Source of the DNA: Pseudomonas fluorescens
GTDB taxonomy: Bacteria > Pseudomonadota > Gammaproteobacteria > Pseudomonadales > Pseudomonadaceae
DNA length: 64,000 nt
Direction: 5' to 3'
NCBI RefSeq assembly: GCF_902497785.1
Contig: NZ_CABVHK010000005.1
Coordinates: forward strand, 124,001 to 188,000
The first letter of the stretch is position 1; the number at the start of each line of letters is the position of its first letter. Position numbers and translations under genes: made by a program. Positions 1 to 8,973 of the stretch are shown piece by piece. The notes beneath the pieces were generated by a model. The model saw only the letters and a list, made by a program, of their open reading frames with translations, made no database searches and was not told where the DNA came from.

Positions 1-291
1 GTAGGCTTTCGGGCAATACGGAAAACCGTCGCGCAATTGATTGAGAATGCGAAATTCACGGCCCATGTCGTGGGCAGACTTGGCCTTGTGACCGAACGGC
101 GGCCGGCGCAGGACGAATTCCTGTTCGGGGTATTCCAGCAGGTAGGTGAGGTTCGACGCACCGCCAGGGAACTGGCTGATCTGCGGTAAGCCACTCAGGC
201 CCGGTATGTGCGCCTTGAGGTAGGGATCGATCAGGCTGGCATCGAGTTCTTCGCCGGAGCGGATACGGGTGGATTGGTCAGTAAGCGCCAT
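1..291 (-). CDS. Phosphotransferase family protein (APH/ACAD10-like kinase), N-terminal part
   Basis: The window cuts this gene; only the first 97 codons are visible, read leftward from ATG at 291. A GAAGGGAT ribosome site lies just upstream. The N-terminus carries a glycine-rich turn (FPGGASNLTYLL) followed by a basic strand (EFVLRRPPFG), the pattern of the nucleotide-binding lobe of aminoglycoside-phosphotransferase-like kinases. In Pseudomonas such proteins usually sit beside acyl-CoA dehydrogenases and are thought to phosphorylate hydroxyacyl intermediates. The catalytic loop is outside the window, so activity cannot be judged. The 143 bases between it and the next gene hold nothing recognisable. 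Confidence 0.75.
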   Translation of the reverse strand, partial: MALTDQSTRIRSGEELDASLIDPYLKAHIPGLSGLPQISQFPGGASNLTYLLEYPEQEFVLRRPPFGHKAKSAHDMGREFRILNQLRDGFPYCPKAY

Positions 292-434
292 GCTTATCCC
301 TTCTACTTATTCTGGAGGCCTGAAACTATTGGCTAATCTAATGCGCGCATCCGGCACCCACAACCGCGATCAGCTCTTATAGGCGTGCGTGTTGCCGGGC
401 AATCATTGCTTTTGATACAGCCGTTTGAATTGTC

Positions 435-1397
435 CTACAGCGCTTTGTCCAGGGAGGCTGGCAGGTTGACCGGGGTGAGCACCGGTTCGCCGGTGAAGAA
501 CGCCATCAGGTTGCGACCGACCAGTTCGACGGTGCCTTGGGTCGCTTCCGGCGACAGGCCGGCGACATGCGGTGTGAGAAGGACGTTGCTCAAGGCTTTC
601 AGGCCTTCGGGCACCTGGGGTTCGTGATCGAACACATCCAGCGCCGCGCCGGCAATGCGTCGTTGCTCCAGAGCGCTGATCAGATCAACGGTCGAAACCA
701 CGCTGGCCCGGGCGATGTTGACGAGAAATCCATTGGGGCCCAGCGCATCCAGCACCGCTCGGTTGATCAGGCTCCGGGTGCCCAGTCCGCCGGGTGTCGC
801 CACCACCAGGAAATCCGATGTACGCGCGAGTTCGGTCGGTGTCGAGCAGAAGCTGTATGGCACGTCGCTGCGGTGCTGACGGTTGTGGTAGTTGATCGAC
901 ATGTCGAAGCCGTTGGCCGCGCGTTTGGCGATGGCCATGCCGACGGCACCGAGACCGAGGATGCCCAGGCGTTTGCCGGCGAGGGAAGGGCGCATGATCT
1001 TCGGCCACTCGCCGCGGCGGACGGCGGCGTCGCAGCGAGGAATGTCCCGCACCAGCGAGAGCAACATGGCCATGGCGTGGTCGGCGACCGAAGACGCATT
1101 GACCCCGGCGCCGTTGGTCACCGTCAGGCCCCGGTCAGCGGCGGCTTGCAGGTCGACGTGTTCATAGCCGGCGCCGATCACGCAAATGATCTTCAGCGCC
1201 GGCAGTGCCGCGATTTCGTCAGCGTATAAACCCAGCGGGCCGCGCGTCAGTACCGCGTCGATCCGTGCGCCATGGGTGGCAATGGCCTCGGCGCGCTCGG
1301 CCGGGGTGGGGGCCAGAATCAGGTGAAAGCCCTGATGTTCGAGAATCGGAAGGTAATCATTGATGGTTTCAACCAGAACAAGAACAGTTGCGGGCAT
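435..1397 (-). CDS. D-2-hydroxyacid dehydrogenase (GhrB/hydroxypyruvate reductase-like)
   Basis: A 320-residue NAD(P)-dependent oxidoreductase that should interconvert 2-keto acids and D-2-hydroxy acids (glyoxylate or hydroxypyruvate are the likeliest substrates; not provable here). The Rossmann motif LGILGLGAVG lies near residue 150. The catalytic triad of the family is visible as Arg in NIARASVV, Glu in FDHEP and His in TPHVAGLS. Start ATG at 1397 was chosen over a GTG at 1415 because AGGAG sits correctly before it. It is the third of three same-strand genes (tautomerase, TetR, dehydrogenase), but the 112-base gap to the regulator makes shared transcription uncertain. Confidence 0.88.
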   Translation of the reverse strand: MPATVLVLVETINDYLPILEHQGFHLILAPTPAERAEAIATHGARIDAVLTRGPLGLYADEIAALPALKIICVIGAGYEHVDLQAAADRGLTVTNGAGVNASSVADHAMAMLLSLVRDIPRCDAAVRRGEWPKIMRPSLAGKRLGILGLGAVGMAIAKRAANGFDMSINYHNRQHRSDVPYSFCSTPTELARTSDFLVVATPGGLGTRSLINRAVLDALGPNGFLVNIARASVVSTVDLISALEQRRIAGAALDVFDHEPQVPEGLKALSNVLLTPHVAGLSPEATQGTVELVGRNLMAFFTGEPVLTPVNLPASLDKAL

Positions 1398-1509
1398 GCT
1401 GAGCTCCTGTGGCACGAATATCCCTAGAGATTGCTGGCTTCAAAACGCGTTGGCGGTTAGCGAAAATAGCAGCGCTGCCAGATGATCATAGCGGAACACT
1501 GGGCAGAGG

Positions 1510-2094
1510 TTATTCAGCTTTCAGAAAGGTTTGCGCGGCCTGAAGAATCTCGTCCGACAGCGGGTCCCCACGGGTGGCGCGTGCCAGTGTCAGAGCGCCG
1601 ACCATCAGCGAATACTGCACCAGCGCCTGCTGACGGTCGCGGGCCTCATCGCCGGTGTCCATCAGGGGCGCGAGCGTGTCTATCAGGGCACCGAGGCCGT
1701 CCATGAAGGTTTGACGCAGGGCGCTGTCGGCGGCTTCGTGGCACATGTCCCCGGCAAACGCCACCACCGGGCAGCTGTCGCCCGGATTGTCGCGGCTGAC
1801 GGCCGACAGGTAGGGTTCGATCACGGCCAGGCGAGCGGCATTCTTGTCCTCGTTGGCGGCAATCCAGGCGTTCCAGCGCTCTGTCGATTGGGCGAACGCA
1901 CGACCGCTGGCCTCCCGGGCCAACGCTTCCCTGGACTCGAAATGCCCGTAGAAGCCGCCATGAGTCAGGCCCGCCGCCGCCATGACGTCAATGACGCTGA
2001 TGCCGTGCAGGCCCCGTTCGCGAAACAGCCGCGTGGCTGCCTCGACGATGATTTCGCGGTTGAGGTCGGCTTGTTTACGCGATACACGGGGCAT
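1510..2094 (-). CDS. TetR/AcrR family transcriptional regulator
   Basis: A 194-residue one-component repressor type. The N-terminal TetR helix-turn-helix is plain: an IIVEAATRLFRERG helix, then DVMAAAGLTHGGFYGHF, where the GGFYGHF recognition segment is a family hallmark. The C-terminal helical ligand-binding part is not specific enough to name an effector. Start is taken as ATG at 2094 (MPRVSRKQ); an upstream in-frame start would add an unconserved-looking extension. It lies 31 bases downstream of the tautomerase gene and upstream of the dehydrogenase on the same strand, so it probably controls one or both. Confidence 0.88.
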   Translation of the reverse strand: MPRVSRKQADLNREIIVEAATRLFRERGLHGISVIDVMAAAGLTHGGFYGHFESREALAREASGRAFAQSTERWNAWIAANEDKNAARLAVIEPYLSAVSRDNPGDSCPVVAFAGDMCHEAADSALRQTFMDGLGALIDTLAPLMDTGDEARDRQQALVQYSLMVGALTLARATRGDPLSDEILQAAQTFLKAE

Positions 2095-2125
2095 GGGGCG
2101 GCTCACACAGGTAAGGATGGAAAAG

Positions 2126-2509
2126 TCAGAGGGCGTACTGGGCAATGCCGTGGCCGAACGACCAGTTTTCTTTTTTCACTTCAACGAGGTTGATAAACAC
2201 ATCCTCCAGCCGGATCGCCAGTTCTGCATTCAGGCTCTCGGCGATGGTTGTGTAGAGCAGTTTCTTCTGATCGACGGTTCGGCCTTCGCTAAGGGTGATT
2301 TGAATCACCACCAGATTGTCGGTGCGGCTGATCCCGAGGTAGTGCGGGTCAAAGATGAAGTGGTGTTCGTCGTGTTCGGCGAGGATCTGGAAATTATCGT
2401 TCTCGGGTACGCCAATGGCGCTGCGCAGGGCGGCGTAGATCAGCTGGCCGACGCGTTTGGCGTGGGTGGGGTCCTGATGCTTTTTGATGTCGATGCGAAC
2501 CAGTGGCAT
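2126..2509 (-). CDS. Tautomerase family protein (4-oxalocrotonate tautomerase-like)
   Basis: A 127-residue member of the tautomerase/MIF superfamily. Start ATG at 2509 gives the N-terminus MPLVRIDIKK. After methionine removal, this exposes the N-terminal proline that serves as catalytic base in the family. An upstream in-frame ATG at 2551 would bury that proline and is rejected. GAGAG precedes the chosen start. At about twice the length of classic 4-OT subunits it belongs to the longer class with a C-terminal extension (VFINLVEVKKENWSFG). The substrate is unknown; the neighbouring TetR and 2-hydroxyacid dehydrogenase suggest keto-acid metabolism. Confidence 0.85.
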   Translation of the reverse strand: MPLVRIDIKKHQDPTHAKRVGQLIYAALRSAIGVPENDNFQILAEHDEHHFIFDPHYLGISRTDNLVVIQITLSEGRTVDQKKLLYTTIAESLNAELAIRLEDVFINLVEVKKENWSFGHGIAQYAL

Positions 2510-2626
2510 GGCGAAGTTCTCTCGATGAATGAAGATGACTCCAAAATACATGACGGCAGACCTTTATCAAGCTGAAGCTGCCGTTGGCGATGAAGCGTGT
2601 GTACCGCAATTTCAATGAACGCTTAT

Positions 2627-2717
2627 CCCCTGTAGGAGCGAGCTTGCTCGCGATGGTGTGTCAGGCACATTGGTCTCGACTGACACACCATCGCGAGCAA
2701 GCTCGCTCCTACAGGGG
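2627..2717. repeat. REPIN (paired inverted REP elements, TAGGAGCGAGCTTGCTCGCGA type)
   Basis: Two REP palindromes in opposite orientation flank a short spacer that itself continues the pairing (TGGTGTGTCA against TGACACACCA), so the whole 91 bases can fold into one long hairpin. It sits in the 384-base gap before the permease gene. Apart from this repeat and the permease promoter region, nothing else was seen there. Confidence 0.9.
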
Positions 2718-2893
2718 GGGGCGGGGCTGCTGCCCATCATCTGATCTGCACAACCGCTCCTCAGCTAAGTCTTTGCTTCTGCTCGTTAATCCCGGACAAT
2801 CGCGCCCCTGTTTCGGCCAGGGCGCTGCCTGTCGGATTTTTCTGACTCGTCCTGGCCGGGTAGCAACTGACCGGAATGCGGAGATCCCACCGG

Positions 2894-4174
2894 ATGAATG
2901 ATCAGGCCAATAGCGTCGACGAACGCTATGTAGCGGCGACACCAGCGACCCTCGAGCGCTGGAATCGTCATGACACCACCTGGATGCTGGGCCTATTTGG
3001 CACGGCCATCGGCGCCGGCACCCTGTTTTTGCCGATCAACGCTGGATTGGGCGGCTTCTGGCCGTTGATGGTTCTGGCGATGCTGGCGTTTCCCATGACG
3101 TTTTACGCGCACCGTGGCCTGACCCGCTTCGTGTTGTCTGGCCGTGAAGGCGCGGACATCACCGAAGTGGTGGAAGAACACTTCGGCATCAAGGCCGGTG
3201 CGCTGATCACCTTGCTGTACTTCTTCGCGATTTTTCCGATCCTGCTGATTTACAGCGTGGCCCTGACCAACACCGTGGGCAGTTTCCTCGAGCATCAGCT
3301 GCACATCATGCCGCCCCCGCGCGCGGTGCTGTCGCTGGTACTGATCCTGGGTCTGCTGGCGGTGGTGCGTTGCGGCGAGCAAGCGATCGTCAAGGCCATG
3401 AGCCTGATGGTGTACCCGTTTATCGTGGCATTGCTGTTTTTGGCGGTGTTTCTGATTCCACACTGGAACGGCGGCATCCTCACCACCGCATCGACCCTGC
3501 CGGAGCCGTCAGCGCTGCTGCACACCTTGTGGCTGGCGATTCCGGTGATGGTGTTCTCGTTCAACCATTCACCGATCATCTCCGCGTTCGCCGTGGACCA
3601 GAAGCGTCGCTACGGTGAACACGCCGAAGAGCGCAGTTCGCAGATCCTGTCGCGCGCTCACGTGTTGATGGTGGTGATGGTGCTGTTCTTCGTGTTCAGC
3701 TGCGTGCTGACGCTGTCGCCGGCGCAACTGGCGGAAGCGAAGGCGCAGAACCTGTCGATCCTGTCGTACCTGGCCAACCATTTCAGCAACCCGACCATTG
3801 CGTTCGCGGCGCCGTTGATTGCATTCGTGGCGATTTCCAAGTCGTTCCTCGGGCATTACATCGGTGCCAGTGAAGGCTTGAAAGGCTTGATCGTGAAAAG
3901 CGGCAAACGTCCGGCGCCGAAGACGCTGGATCGTATGACAGCGGTGTTCATGTTGGTGGTGTGCTGGATTGTGGCGACGCTGAACCCGAGCATTCTGGGG
4001 ATGATCGAAACCCTCGGCGGCCCGATTATCGCGGCGATCCTGTTTTTGATGCCGATGTATGCGATTCGCAAGGTGCCAGCGATGGCGCGCTTCCGGGGCC
4101 AGGCTTCCAACGTGTTTGTGACGGCGGTGGGTCTGGTGGCGATCTCGGCGTTGATTTATTCGTTGAGTGCCTGA
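2894..4174 (+). CDS. HAAAP family serine/threonine-type amino acid permease (SdaC-like)
   Basis: A 426-residue inner-membrane carrier of the hydroxy/aromatic amino acid permease family, expected to import L-serine and/or threonine with a cation. About eleven hydrophobic segments are visible. The first carries GLFGTAIGAGTLFLPINAG, the conserved unwound-helix signature of the family. FSFNHSPIIS and the region around ISKSFLGHYIGASEG are further conserved family stretches. Start ATG at 2894 (MNDQANSVDERY) has GGAG upstream; a start at 2876 would lack one. A REPIN and a strong bidirectional terminator follow it. No serine deaminase gene is adjacent. Confidence 0.87.
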   Translation: MNDQANSVDERYVAATPATLERWNRHDTTWMLGLFGTAIGAGTLFLPINAGLGGFWPLMVLAMLAFPMTFYAHRGLTRFVLSGREGADITEVVEEHFGIKAGALITLLYFFAIFPILLIYSVALTNTVGSFLEHQLHIMPPPRAVLSLVLILGLLAVVRCGEQAIVKAMSLMVYPFIVALLFLAVFLIPHWNGGILTTASTLPEPSALLHTLWLAIPVMVFSFNHSPIISAFAVDQKRRYGEHAEERSSQILSRAHVLMVVMVLFFVFSCVLTLSPAQLAEAKAQNLSILSYLANHFSNPTIAFAAPLIAFVAISKSFLGHYIGASEGLKGLIVKSGKRPAPKTLDRMTAVFMLVVCWIVATLNPSILGMIETLGGPIIAAILFLMPMYAIRKVPAMARFRGQASNVFVTAVGLVAISALIYSLSA

Positions 4175-4188
4175 TACGCGATAATCCC

Positions 4189-4277
4189 TGTGGGAGCGAG
4201 CCTGCTCGCGAAGGCGTCGGCACATCCGGCATTGATGTGTCAGACACACTGCTTTCGCGAGCAGGCTCGCTCCCACA
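4189..4277. repeat. REPIN (GTGGGAGCGAGCCTGCTCGCGA type)
   Basis: Inverted pair of REP palindromes between the permease gene and the acnB terminator. The arms are near-perfect complements over about 23 bases. This CCTG variant differs by one base from the CTTG variant at 2627. Confidence 0.9.
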
Positions 4278-4295
4278 TTTGATAGTTGCAAGGCA

Positions 4296-4338
4296 TAAAA
4301 AAACGCCGCTCATCTCACGATGGGCGGCGTTTTTTTAT
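4296..4338. terminator. Bidirectional rho-independent terminator between the permease and acnB
   Basis: A hairpin with arms ACGCCGC...GGCGGCGT is flanked by an A-run on the left and a T-run on the right. It can therefore end transcripts from both convergent genes. Confidence 0.88.
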
Positions 4339-4350
4339 AGCTGTGTAACG

Positions 4351-6960
4351 TTAAGCCTGAACCACCGGGATATTGGCGTTCGCAGCGGCTTCACGGAACT
4401 CGGCGATCTGGTCGAAGGACAGGTAGCGGTAAACATCAGCCGCCATGCTGTCGATCTTGCCAGCGTATTCCATGTACTCCTCGACGGTCGGCAGGCGACC
4501 CAGGATCGACGCAACGGACGCCAACTCGGCCGAAGCCAGGTAAACGTTCGCGCCGTCACCCAGACGGTTCGGGAAGTTACGGGTCGACGTCGACACCACG
4601 GTCGAGTTCGGTTCTACACGTGCCTGGTTACCCATGCACAGCGAGCAGCCCGGCATTTCCATGCGCGCGCCAGCCTTGCCGTAGATGCCGTAGTAGCCTT
4701 CCTCGGTCAACTGGTGAGCGTCCATTTTGGTCGGCGGCGACAGCCACAGACGGGTTGGAAGCTGACCCTTGACCTGATCCAGCAATTTACCGGCAGCGCG
4801 GAAGTGACCGATGTTGGTCATGCACGAACCGATGAACACTTCGTCGATCTTCTCGCCAGCAACGCTGGACAGCAGACGGGCGTCGTCCGGATCGTTCGGC
4901 GCGCAGAGCACAGGCTCCTTGATGTCGGCCAGGTCGATTTCGATGATTTCAGCGTATTCGGCGTCAGCATCGGCAACCATCAGCTCAGGATTGGCGACCC
5001 AGGCTTCCATCGCTTGGGCGCGACGTTCCAGCGTACGTGCATCGCCGTAGCCTTCGCCGATCATCCAGCGCAGCAGGGTGATGTTGGAGTTCAGGTACTC
5101 GGTGATCGAGTCTTTCGACAGCTTGATGGTGCAACCGGCAGCCGAACGTTCGGCCGAGGCGTCGGACAGCTCGAAAGCCTGCTCGATGCTCAGGTTGTCC
5201 AGGCCTTCGATTTCCAGGATGCGACCCGAGAAGGCGTTCTTCTTGCCTTTCTTTTCAACGGTCAACAGGCCAGCCTGAATCGCGAAGTAAGGAATGGCGT
5301 GAACCAGGTCACGCAGGGTGACGCCCGGTTGCATTTTGCCTTTGAAGCGCACCAGGATCGATTCCGGCATGTCCAGCGGCATGACGCCGGTGGCTGCGGC
5401 GAACGCTACCAGACCGGAACCGGCCGGGAACGAGATGCCCATCGGGAAACGGGTGTGCGAGTCACCACCAGTACCGACGGTGTCAGGCAGCAGCATGCGG
5501 TTCAGCCAGCTGTGGATGATGCCGTCGCCCGGACGCAGGGAAACGCCGCCGCGGGTCATGATGAAGTCTGGCAGGGTGTGGTGGGTGGTCACGTCGATCG
5601 GCTTTGGATAGGCCGCGGTGTGGCAGAAAGACTGCATCACCAGATCGGTCGAGAAGCCCAGGCACGCCAGGTCTTTCAGTTCGTCACGGGTCATCGGACC
5701 GGTGGTGTCCTGAGAGCCGACGGTGGTCATTTTCGGTTCGCAGTAGGTGCCAGGACGCACACCTTTGCCTTCCGGCAGACCGCACGCCTTGCCGACCATT
5801 TTCTGTGCCAGGGTGAAGCCCTTGCCGGTGTCGACCGGTGCTTCTGGCAGTTTGAACAGGTCGGTAGGGCCCAGGCCCAGCTCGGCACGCGCCTTCTCGG
5901 TCAGGCCGCGACCGATGATCAGCGGGATACGGCCACCGGCACGCACTTCGTCCAACAGGACCGGAGTCTTCATTTCGAAGGTGGTCAGGACTTCGTCAGT
6001 GCCGTGTTTGCAGACTTTGCCAGCATGCGGGTACAGGTCGATCACGTCGCCCATGTTCATGTTGGTGACGTCGAATTCGATCGGCAGTGCGCCGGCATCT
6101 TCCATGGTGTTGTAGAAGATCGGAGCGATCTTGCTGCCGAAGCAGAAACCGCCAGCACGCTTGTTCGGCACGTAAGGTACGTCGTCGCCGAAGAACCACA
6201 GCACCGAGTTGGTGGCGGATTTACGCGAAGAACCGGTACCGACCACGTCGCCGACGTAGGCGATCGGGAAGCCTTGACCGCGCATTTCTTCGATCTGCTT
6301 CATCGGGCCAGTGACGCCCTGGACGTCAGGCACGATGCCTTCGCGGGCCATTTTCAGCATGGCGAGGGCGTGCAGCGGGATGTCCGGGCGGGACCAGGCG
6401 TCCGGAGCAGGGGACAGGTCGTCGGTGTTGGTTTCGCCGGTGACCTTGAACACGCGCAGGCTGATCTTGTCGGCCAGGACAGGGCGGTTGCGGAACCACT
6501 CGCCGTCAGCCCAGGACTGGATCACGCCTTTGGCGTGTTCGTTGCCGTTTTTGGCTTTTTCAGCGACGTCGTGGAACGCATCGAACATCAGCAGGGTGTG
6601 CTTGAGCTGAGCGGCAGCGACAGGGGCCAGTTCGGCGCTGTCGAGCAGGTCGACCAGGGTCACGATGTTGTAGCCGCCCTGCATGGTGCCGAGCAGTTCA
6701 ACAGCGCGTTTCTTGTCGATCAGAGGGGAAGTGGCTTCGCCTTTGGCCAGGGCAGACAGGAAACCGGCCTTTACATAGGCCGCTTCGTCCACGCCAGGCG
6801 GAATGCGATTGGTGATCAGGTCAACGAGGAAAGCTTCTTCGCCAGCCGGGGGATTCTTCAGCAGCTCGACCAGGCCTGCAGTTTGTTCGGCGTTAAGCGG
6901 CTGGGGAACGATACCCAGTGCTGCACGCTCTTCGATATGTTTGCGGTAGGCTTCAAGCAC
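4351..6960 (-). CDS. acnB: Aconitate hydratase B (bifunctional aconitase / 2-methylisocitrate dehydratase)
   Basis: An 869-residue TCA-cycle enzyme converting citrate to isocitrate through cis-aconitate; AcnB enzymes also serve the methylcitrate cycle. Domains run in the AcnB order: N-terminal HEAT-like domain ([14 protein letters not shown]), swivel domain, then the aconitase core. Fe-S cluster cysteines lie in GSCMTNIGH and GCSLCMGNQ; the substrate-binding GGDSHTRFP is present. The start is GTG at 6960, preceded by GAGGG at good spacing. It gives exactly the usual family length, whereas an in-frame ATG at 7008 would add 16 unconserved residues. A 408-base gap with a large palindromic structure lies upstream. 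Confidence 0.97.
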   Translation of the reverse strand: MLEAYRKHIEERAALGIVPQPLNAEQTAGLVELLKNPPAGEEAFLVDLITNRIPPGVDEAAYVKAGFLSALAKGEATSPLIDKKRAVELLGTMQGGYNIVTLVDLLDSAELAPVAAAQLKHTLLMFDAFHDVAEKAKNGNEHAKGVIQSWADGEWFRNRPVLADKISLRVFKVTGETNTDDLSPAPDAWSRPDIPLHALAMLKMAREGIVPDVQGVTGPMKQIEEMRGQGFPIAYVGDVVGTGSSRKSATNSVLWFFGDDVPYVPNKRAGGFCFGSKIAPIFYNTMEDAGALPIEFDVTNMNMGDVIDLYPHAGKVCKHGTDEVLTTFEMKTPVLLDEVRAGGRIPLIIGRGLTEKARAELGLGPTDLFKLPEAPVDTGKGFTLAQKMVGKACGLPEGKGVRPGTYCEPKMTTVGSQDTTGPMTRDELKDLACLGFSTDLVMQSFCHTAAYPKPIDVTTHHTLPDFIMTRGGVSLRPGDGIIHSWLNRMLLPDTVGTGGDSHTRFPMGISFPAGSGLVAFAAATGVMPLDMPESILVRFKGKMQPGVTLRDLVHAIPYFAIQAGLLTVEKKGKKNAFSGRILEIEGLDNLSIEQAFELSDASAERSAAGCTIKLSKDSITEYLNSNITLLRWMIGEGYGDARTLERRAQAMEAWVANPELMVADADAEYAEIIEIDLADIKEPVLCAPNDPDDARLLSSVAGEKIDEVFIGSCMTNIGHFRAAGKLLDQVKGQLPTRLWLSPPTKMDAHQLTEEGYYGIYGKAGARMEMPGCSLCMGNQARVEPNSTVVSTSTRNFPNRLGDGANVYLASAELASVASILGRLPTVEEYMEYAGKIDSMAADVYRYLSFDQIAEFREAAANANIPVVQA

Positions 6961-7080
6961 AGTTATTACCCTCATCAGTGGTCCCAAATGGGTGTCCGGG
7001 ACGCTCATCCCGAAATTGCCGTACTCATGCGCTGCGTGGCGTTGTGGGCCACTTAGCCAGAATTACCGACAATTCCTTAC

Positions 7081-7221
7081 AGAAGCTGCTTTCAAAGTTT
7101 TACGCCTGCAGAACGGGGAGCTGATGAGGGTTGGCGTTGGGCTTTTCCCCGCTGGAAAAACCCTTCGCCAACACCGCTCTGAAGGAACGACTGTGCTCGT
7201 GACGCTTTGAAAACAGCTTCT
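7081..7221. other. Large two-tier inverted repeat upstream of acnB
   Basis: Outer arms AGAAGCTGCTTTCAAAG (7081-7097) and CTTTGAAAACAGCTTCT (7205-7221) differ at one position. Inside, GTTGGCG (7130-7136) and CGCCAAC (7166-7172), then 10-base arms at 7139-7148 and 7154-7163, enclose a 5-base loop. It lies 120-260 bases upstream of the acnB start and about 150 before the DUF1289 gene. No T-run follows on either strand, so it is not a simple terminator. It could be an acnB leader, a small RNA or an operator region. The rest of the 6961-7368 gap shows nothing recognisable. Confidence 0.6.
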
Positions 7222-7368
7222 AACGGACATTGGCGCCTTAAAAGGCTGGCTGATTCTACGGCAAAAAAAAATTTAAGGTAAGTTCGCCGCGGAACTTTGA
7301 GGGGTGATGAATGTTAGACAAAGGGCTAACATGCCGGCCTGTTCTGCTTTCCCGTGCTGTGTTGACCT

Positions 7369-7839
7369 ATGCCCAATCAGACCATCAAGACCCCCTGCGT
7401 CGGCCTTTGCTCCACTGTTTACGGTGATCTGGTCTGCCGTGGCTGCAAGCGTTTCCACCATGAAGTGATCAACTGGAACGGTTACAACGAGGAGGAGAAG
7501 CGCGCGGTGTGGCTGCGTCTTGAGCAGTTGCTGTCCCAGGTGATGGCCAGCAAGCTGGAGGTTTTCGATCCGCAGCGCCTGCGTCTGCAACTGGAGCAGC
7601 GCAAGATCCGCTTCGTGCCCCATCAGTCGGAATATTGCTGGGCCTATCAGCTGATTGCTCGCGGAGCACGGGTGATCAACAACCTGGAGGCTTACGGGAT
7701 GGTGCTGATGCCGGAGTTTCGCGACTGGAATTTACCGGAATTGCGCGATGCCATTGATCGGGAGTTCTTTTTGCTGTCCGAGGCGCATTATCAGCGCTAT
7801 ATCGCCCCTGGGTTCCTCAAGGACGCCTTCGGCGGCTAA
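7369..7839 (+). CDS. DUF1289 domain-containing protein
   Basis: A 156-residue conserved protein. Residues 8-40 form the DUF1289 motif: TPCVGLCSTVYGDLVCRGCKRFHHEV, with cysteines spaced as a small metal-binding knuckle. Beyond that it is a mostly helical extension (EEEKRAVWLRLEQLL) with no recognised domain. The family has no established biochemical role. The neighbourhood (acnB on one side, universal stress protein on the other) matches other pseudomonads. A REPIN begins about ten bases past the stop. Confidence 0.85.
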   Translation: MPNQTIKTPCVGLCSTVYGDLVCRGCKRFHHEVINWNGYNEEEKRAVWLRLEQLLSQVMASKLEVFDPQRLRLQLEQRKIRFVPHQSEYCWAYQLIARGARVINNLEAYGMVLMPEFRDWNLPELRDAIDREFFLLSEAHYQRYIAPGFLKDAFGG

Positions 7840-7849
7840 TTTAAAAAGC

Positions 7850-7924
7850 TTCGCGAGCAGGCTCGCTCCCACAGGGGATTTGTATACGCCACAGATCCAA
7901 TGTGGGAGCGAGCCTGCTCGCGAA
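7850..7924. repeat. REPIN (GAGCGAGCCTGCTCGCGA type)
   Basis: Inverted REP pair between the convergent DUF1289 and universal stress genes, with a short AT-richer loop (GATTTGTATACG). No other terminator is visible in this gap, so it may also insulate the two transcripts. Confidence 0.9.
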
Positions 7925-7949
7925 AGCGGTCTGACCGGCACCGAAAATC

Positions 7950-8813
7950 TCAATGCTGGGTAACGATCTCCTCCAGATGATCCATGATCGTATCCGGCTT
8001 CAACACCAGCACATCGCTCTCCACCGCATCCAGCACCACTTCTGCCGTGTTCCCGATCAACGCCCCGGACAACCCCGACCGCGCCACGGTCCCGATCACC
8101 GTCACTGCCGCGCCCAGCTTGTGGACCTGATACGGAATCAACACATCCGCCGGGCCTTCGGCGATATGCAGGTGCTCGTCATCAATATCGAATTCCGCCT
8201 GAAACGCCTTGCACTGTTCGCGATAGCGCGCCTCGATGGTTTCGCTGAGCTGCAGCGTCGGATCAGCCGCCGACAGCATGGGCGACGGATGGGCGCTGAT
8301 CACGTGCAAGTGCGCCTTGGCCAGGCTGGCGATGTCATAGCCGTGATCGACAATGGTGGCGTGCAACGTGCGGTGCTCGCCATCGGTATTGCCGACGTCG
8401 ATGGCCGCCAGAATGACCCCGCCCGTCCAGGGTTTTGAGGTCTTGACCAGCAACACTGGCGTCGGGCAGGAGCGCAACAGCTTCCAGTCCGCGGGGGTCA
8501 GCAGGGCTTTTTTCAGCGGGCTGTCGGGGAAATGCTGCTTGATCACCAGCCCGCAGCCTTCCGCTTGCTGCACATCGACGATGGTCTCGTGCAGGCTTTC
8601 GTTCCAGGCCTGCTCGGTGGTGACGCTGTAGCCATCTTCCAGCAGCGCGGCCTTGAGCACGCCGAGCATGCCGCTGTGGTCATGCTTGCGGTCACAGACC
8701 AACAGGTGCAGATGCGCCTGCGTGACGCCGGCTATCAGCTTGGCCCGTTTCAGCGCCAGGCTTTCCGAATGTTCGGGTTCGATGACCACCAGAATGCTGC
8801 GAATGGCTTGCAT
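7950..8813 (-). CDS. Universal stress protein, tandem-domain (UspE type)
   Basis: A 287-residue cytoplasmic protein with two Usp domains in a row: the first starts RSILVVIEPEH, the second around GGVILAAIDVG. The second ends with a nucleotide-binding type stretch (GTVARSGLSGALIGNTAE, matching the G-2x-G-9x-G pattern), while the first lacks a clear one. Start ATG at 8813 has GGAG upstream; a longer form from 8855 would run into promoter DNA. Known Pseudomonas tandem Usps support survival without oxygen under ANR control, which fits the perfect ANR box 71 bases upstream. It is transcribed divergently from miaE. Confidence 0.9.
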   Translation of the reverse strand: MQAIRSILVVIEPEHSESLALKRAKLIAGVTQAHLHLLVCDRKHDHSGMLGVLKAALLEDGYSVTTEQAWNESLHETIVDVQQAEGCGLVIKQHFPDSPLKKALLTPADWKLLRSCPTPVLLVKTSKPWTGGVILAAIDVGNTDGEHRTLHATIVDHGYDIASLAKAHLHVISAHPSPMLSAADPTLQLSETIEARYREQCKAFQAEFDIDDEHLHIAEGPADVLIPYQVHKLGAAVTVIGTVARSGLSGALIGNTAEVVLDAVESDVLVLKPDTIMDHLEEIVTQH

Positions 8814-8854
8814 GAGCGGGATCTCCAGAGCGTAAAAAAGCGTGGCGTTGCACA

Positions 8855-8897
8855 ACTATAGTTGCTGCCCGGCAACCGGGGAGTTGATGCATATCAA
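8855..8897 (-). promoter_or_regulatory. Candidate ANR (FNR-type) activated promoter of the universal stress gene
   Basis: TTGATGCATATCAA at 8884-8897 is a perfect match to the ANR/FNR consensus TTGAT-N4-ATCAA. Reading leftward, TATAGT at 8860-8855 is a good -10 hexamer that would start transcription near 8848. This places the ANR box centre at about -42, the standard position for class II activation. The -10 lies within a perfect 12-base palindrome, CAACTATAGTTG (8853-8864). Confidence 0.75.
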
Positions 8898-8973
8898 CGG
8901 TCGCGACTGGTGGTCTGGCGGTGGGCCGGTATAATCGGCGCCCTTCGTTTTAACCTATCTGTCCGTGAGCCCC

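Noticed and set aside
2627..2717. Palindrome clusters across the window considered as CRISPR repeats
   Set aside because: They are inverted pairs, not regularly spaced direct repeats with unique spacers, and no cas gene is present.
3961..7056. Very long plus-strand open frame opposite acnB
   Set aside because: It is a shadow of acnB created by high-GC third-position bias. The translation is low-complexity (rich in Gln, Arg, Val, Gly) with no domain, and no ribosome site is evident.
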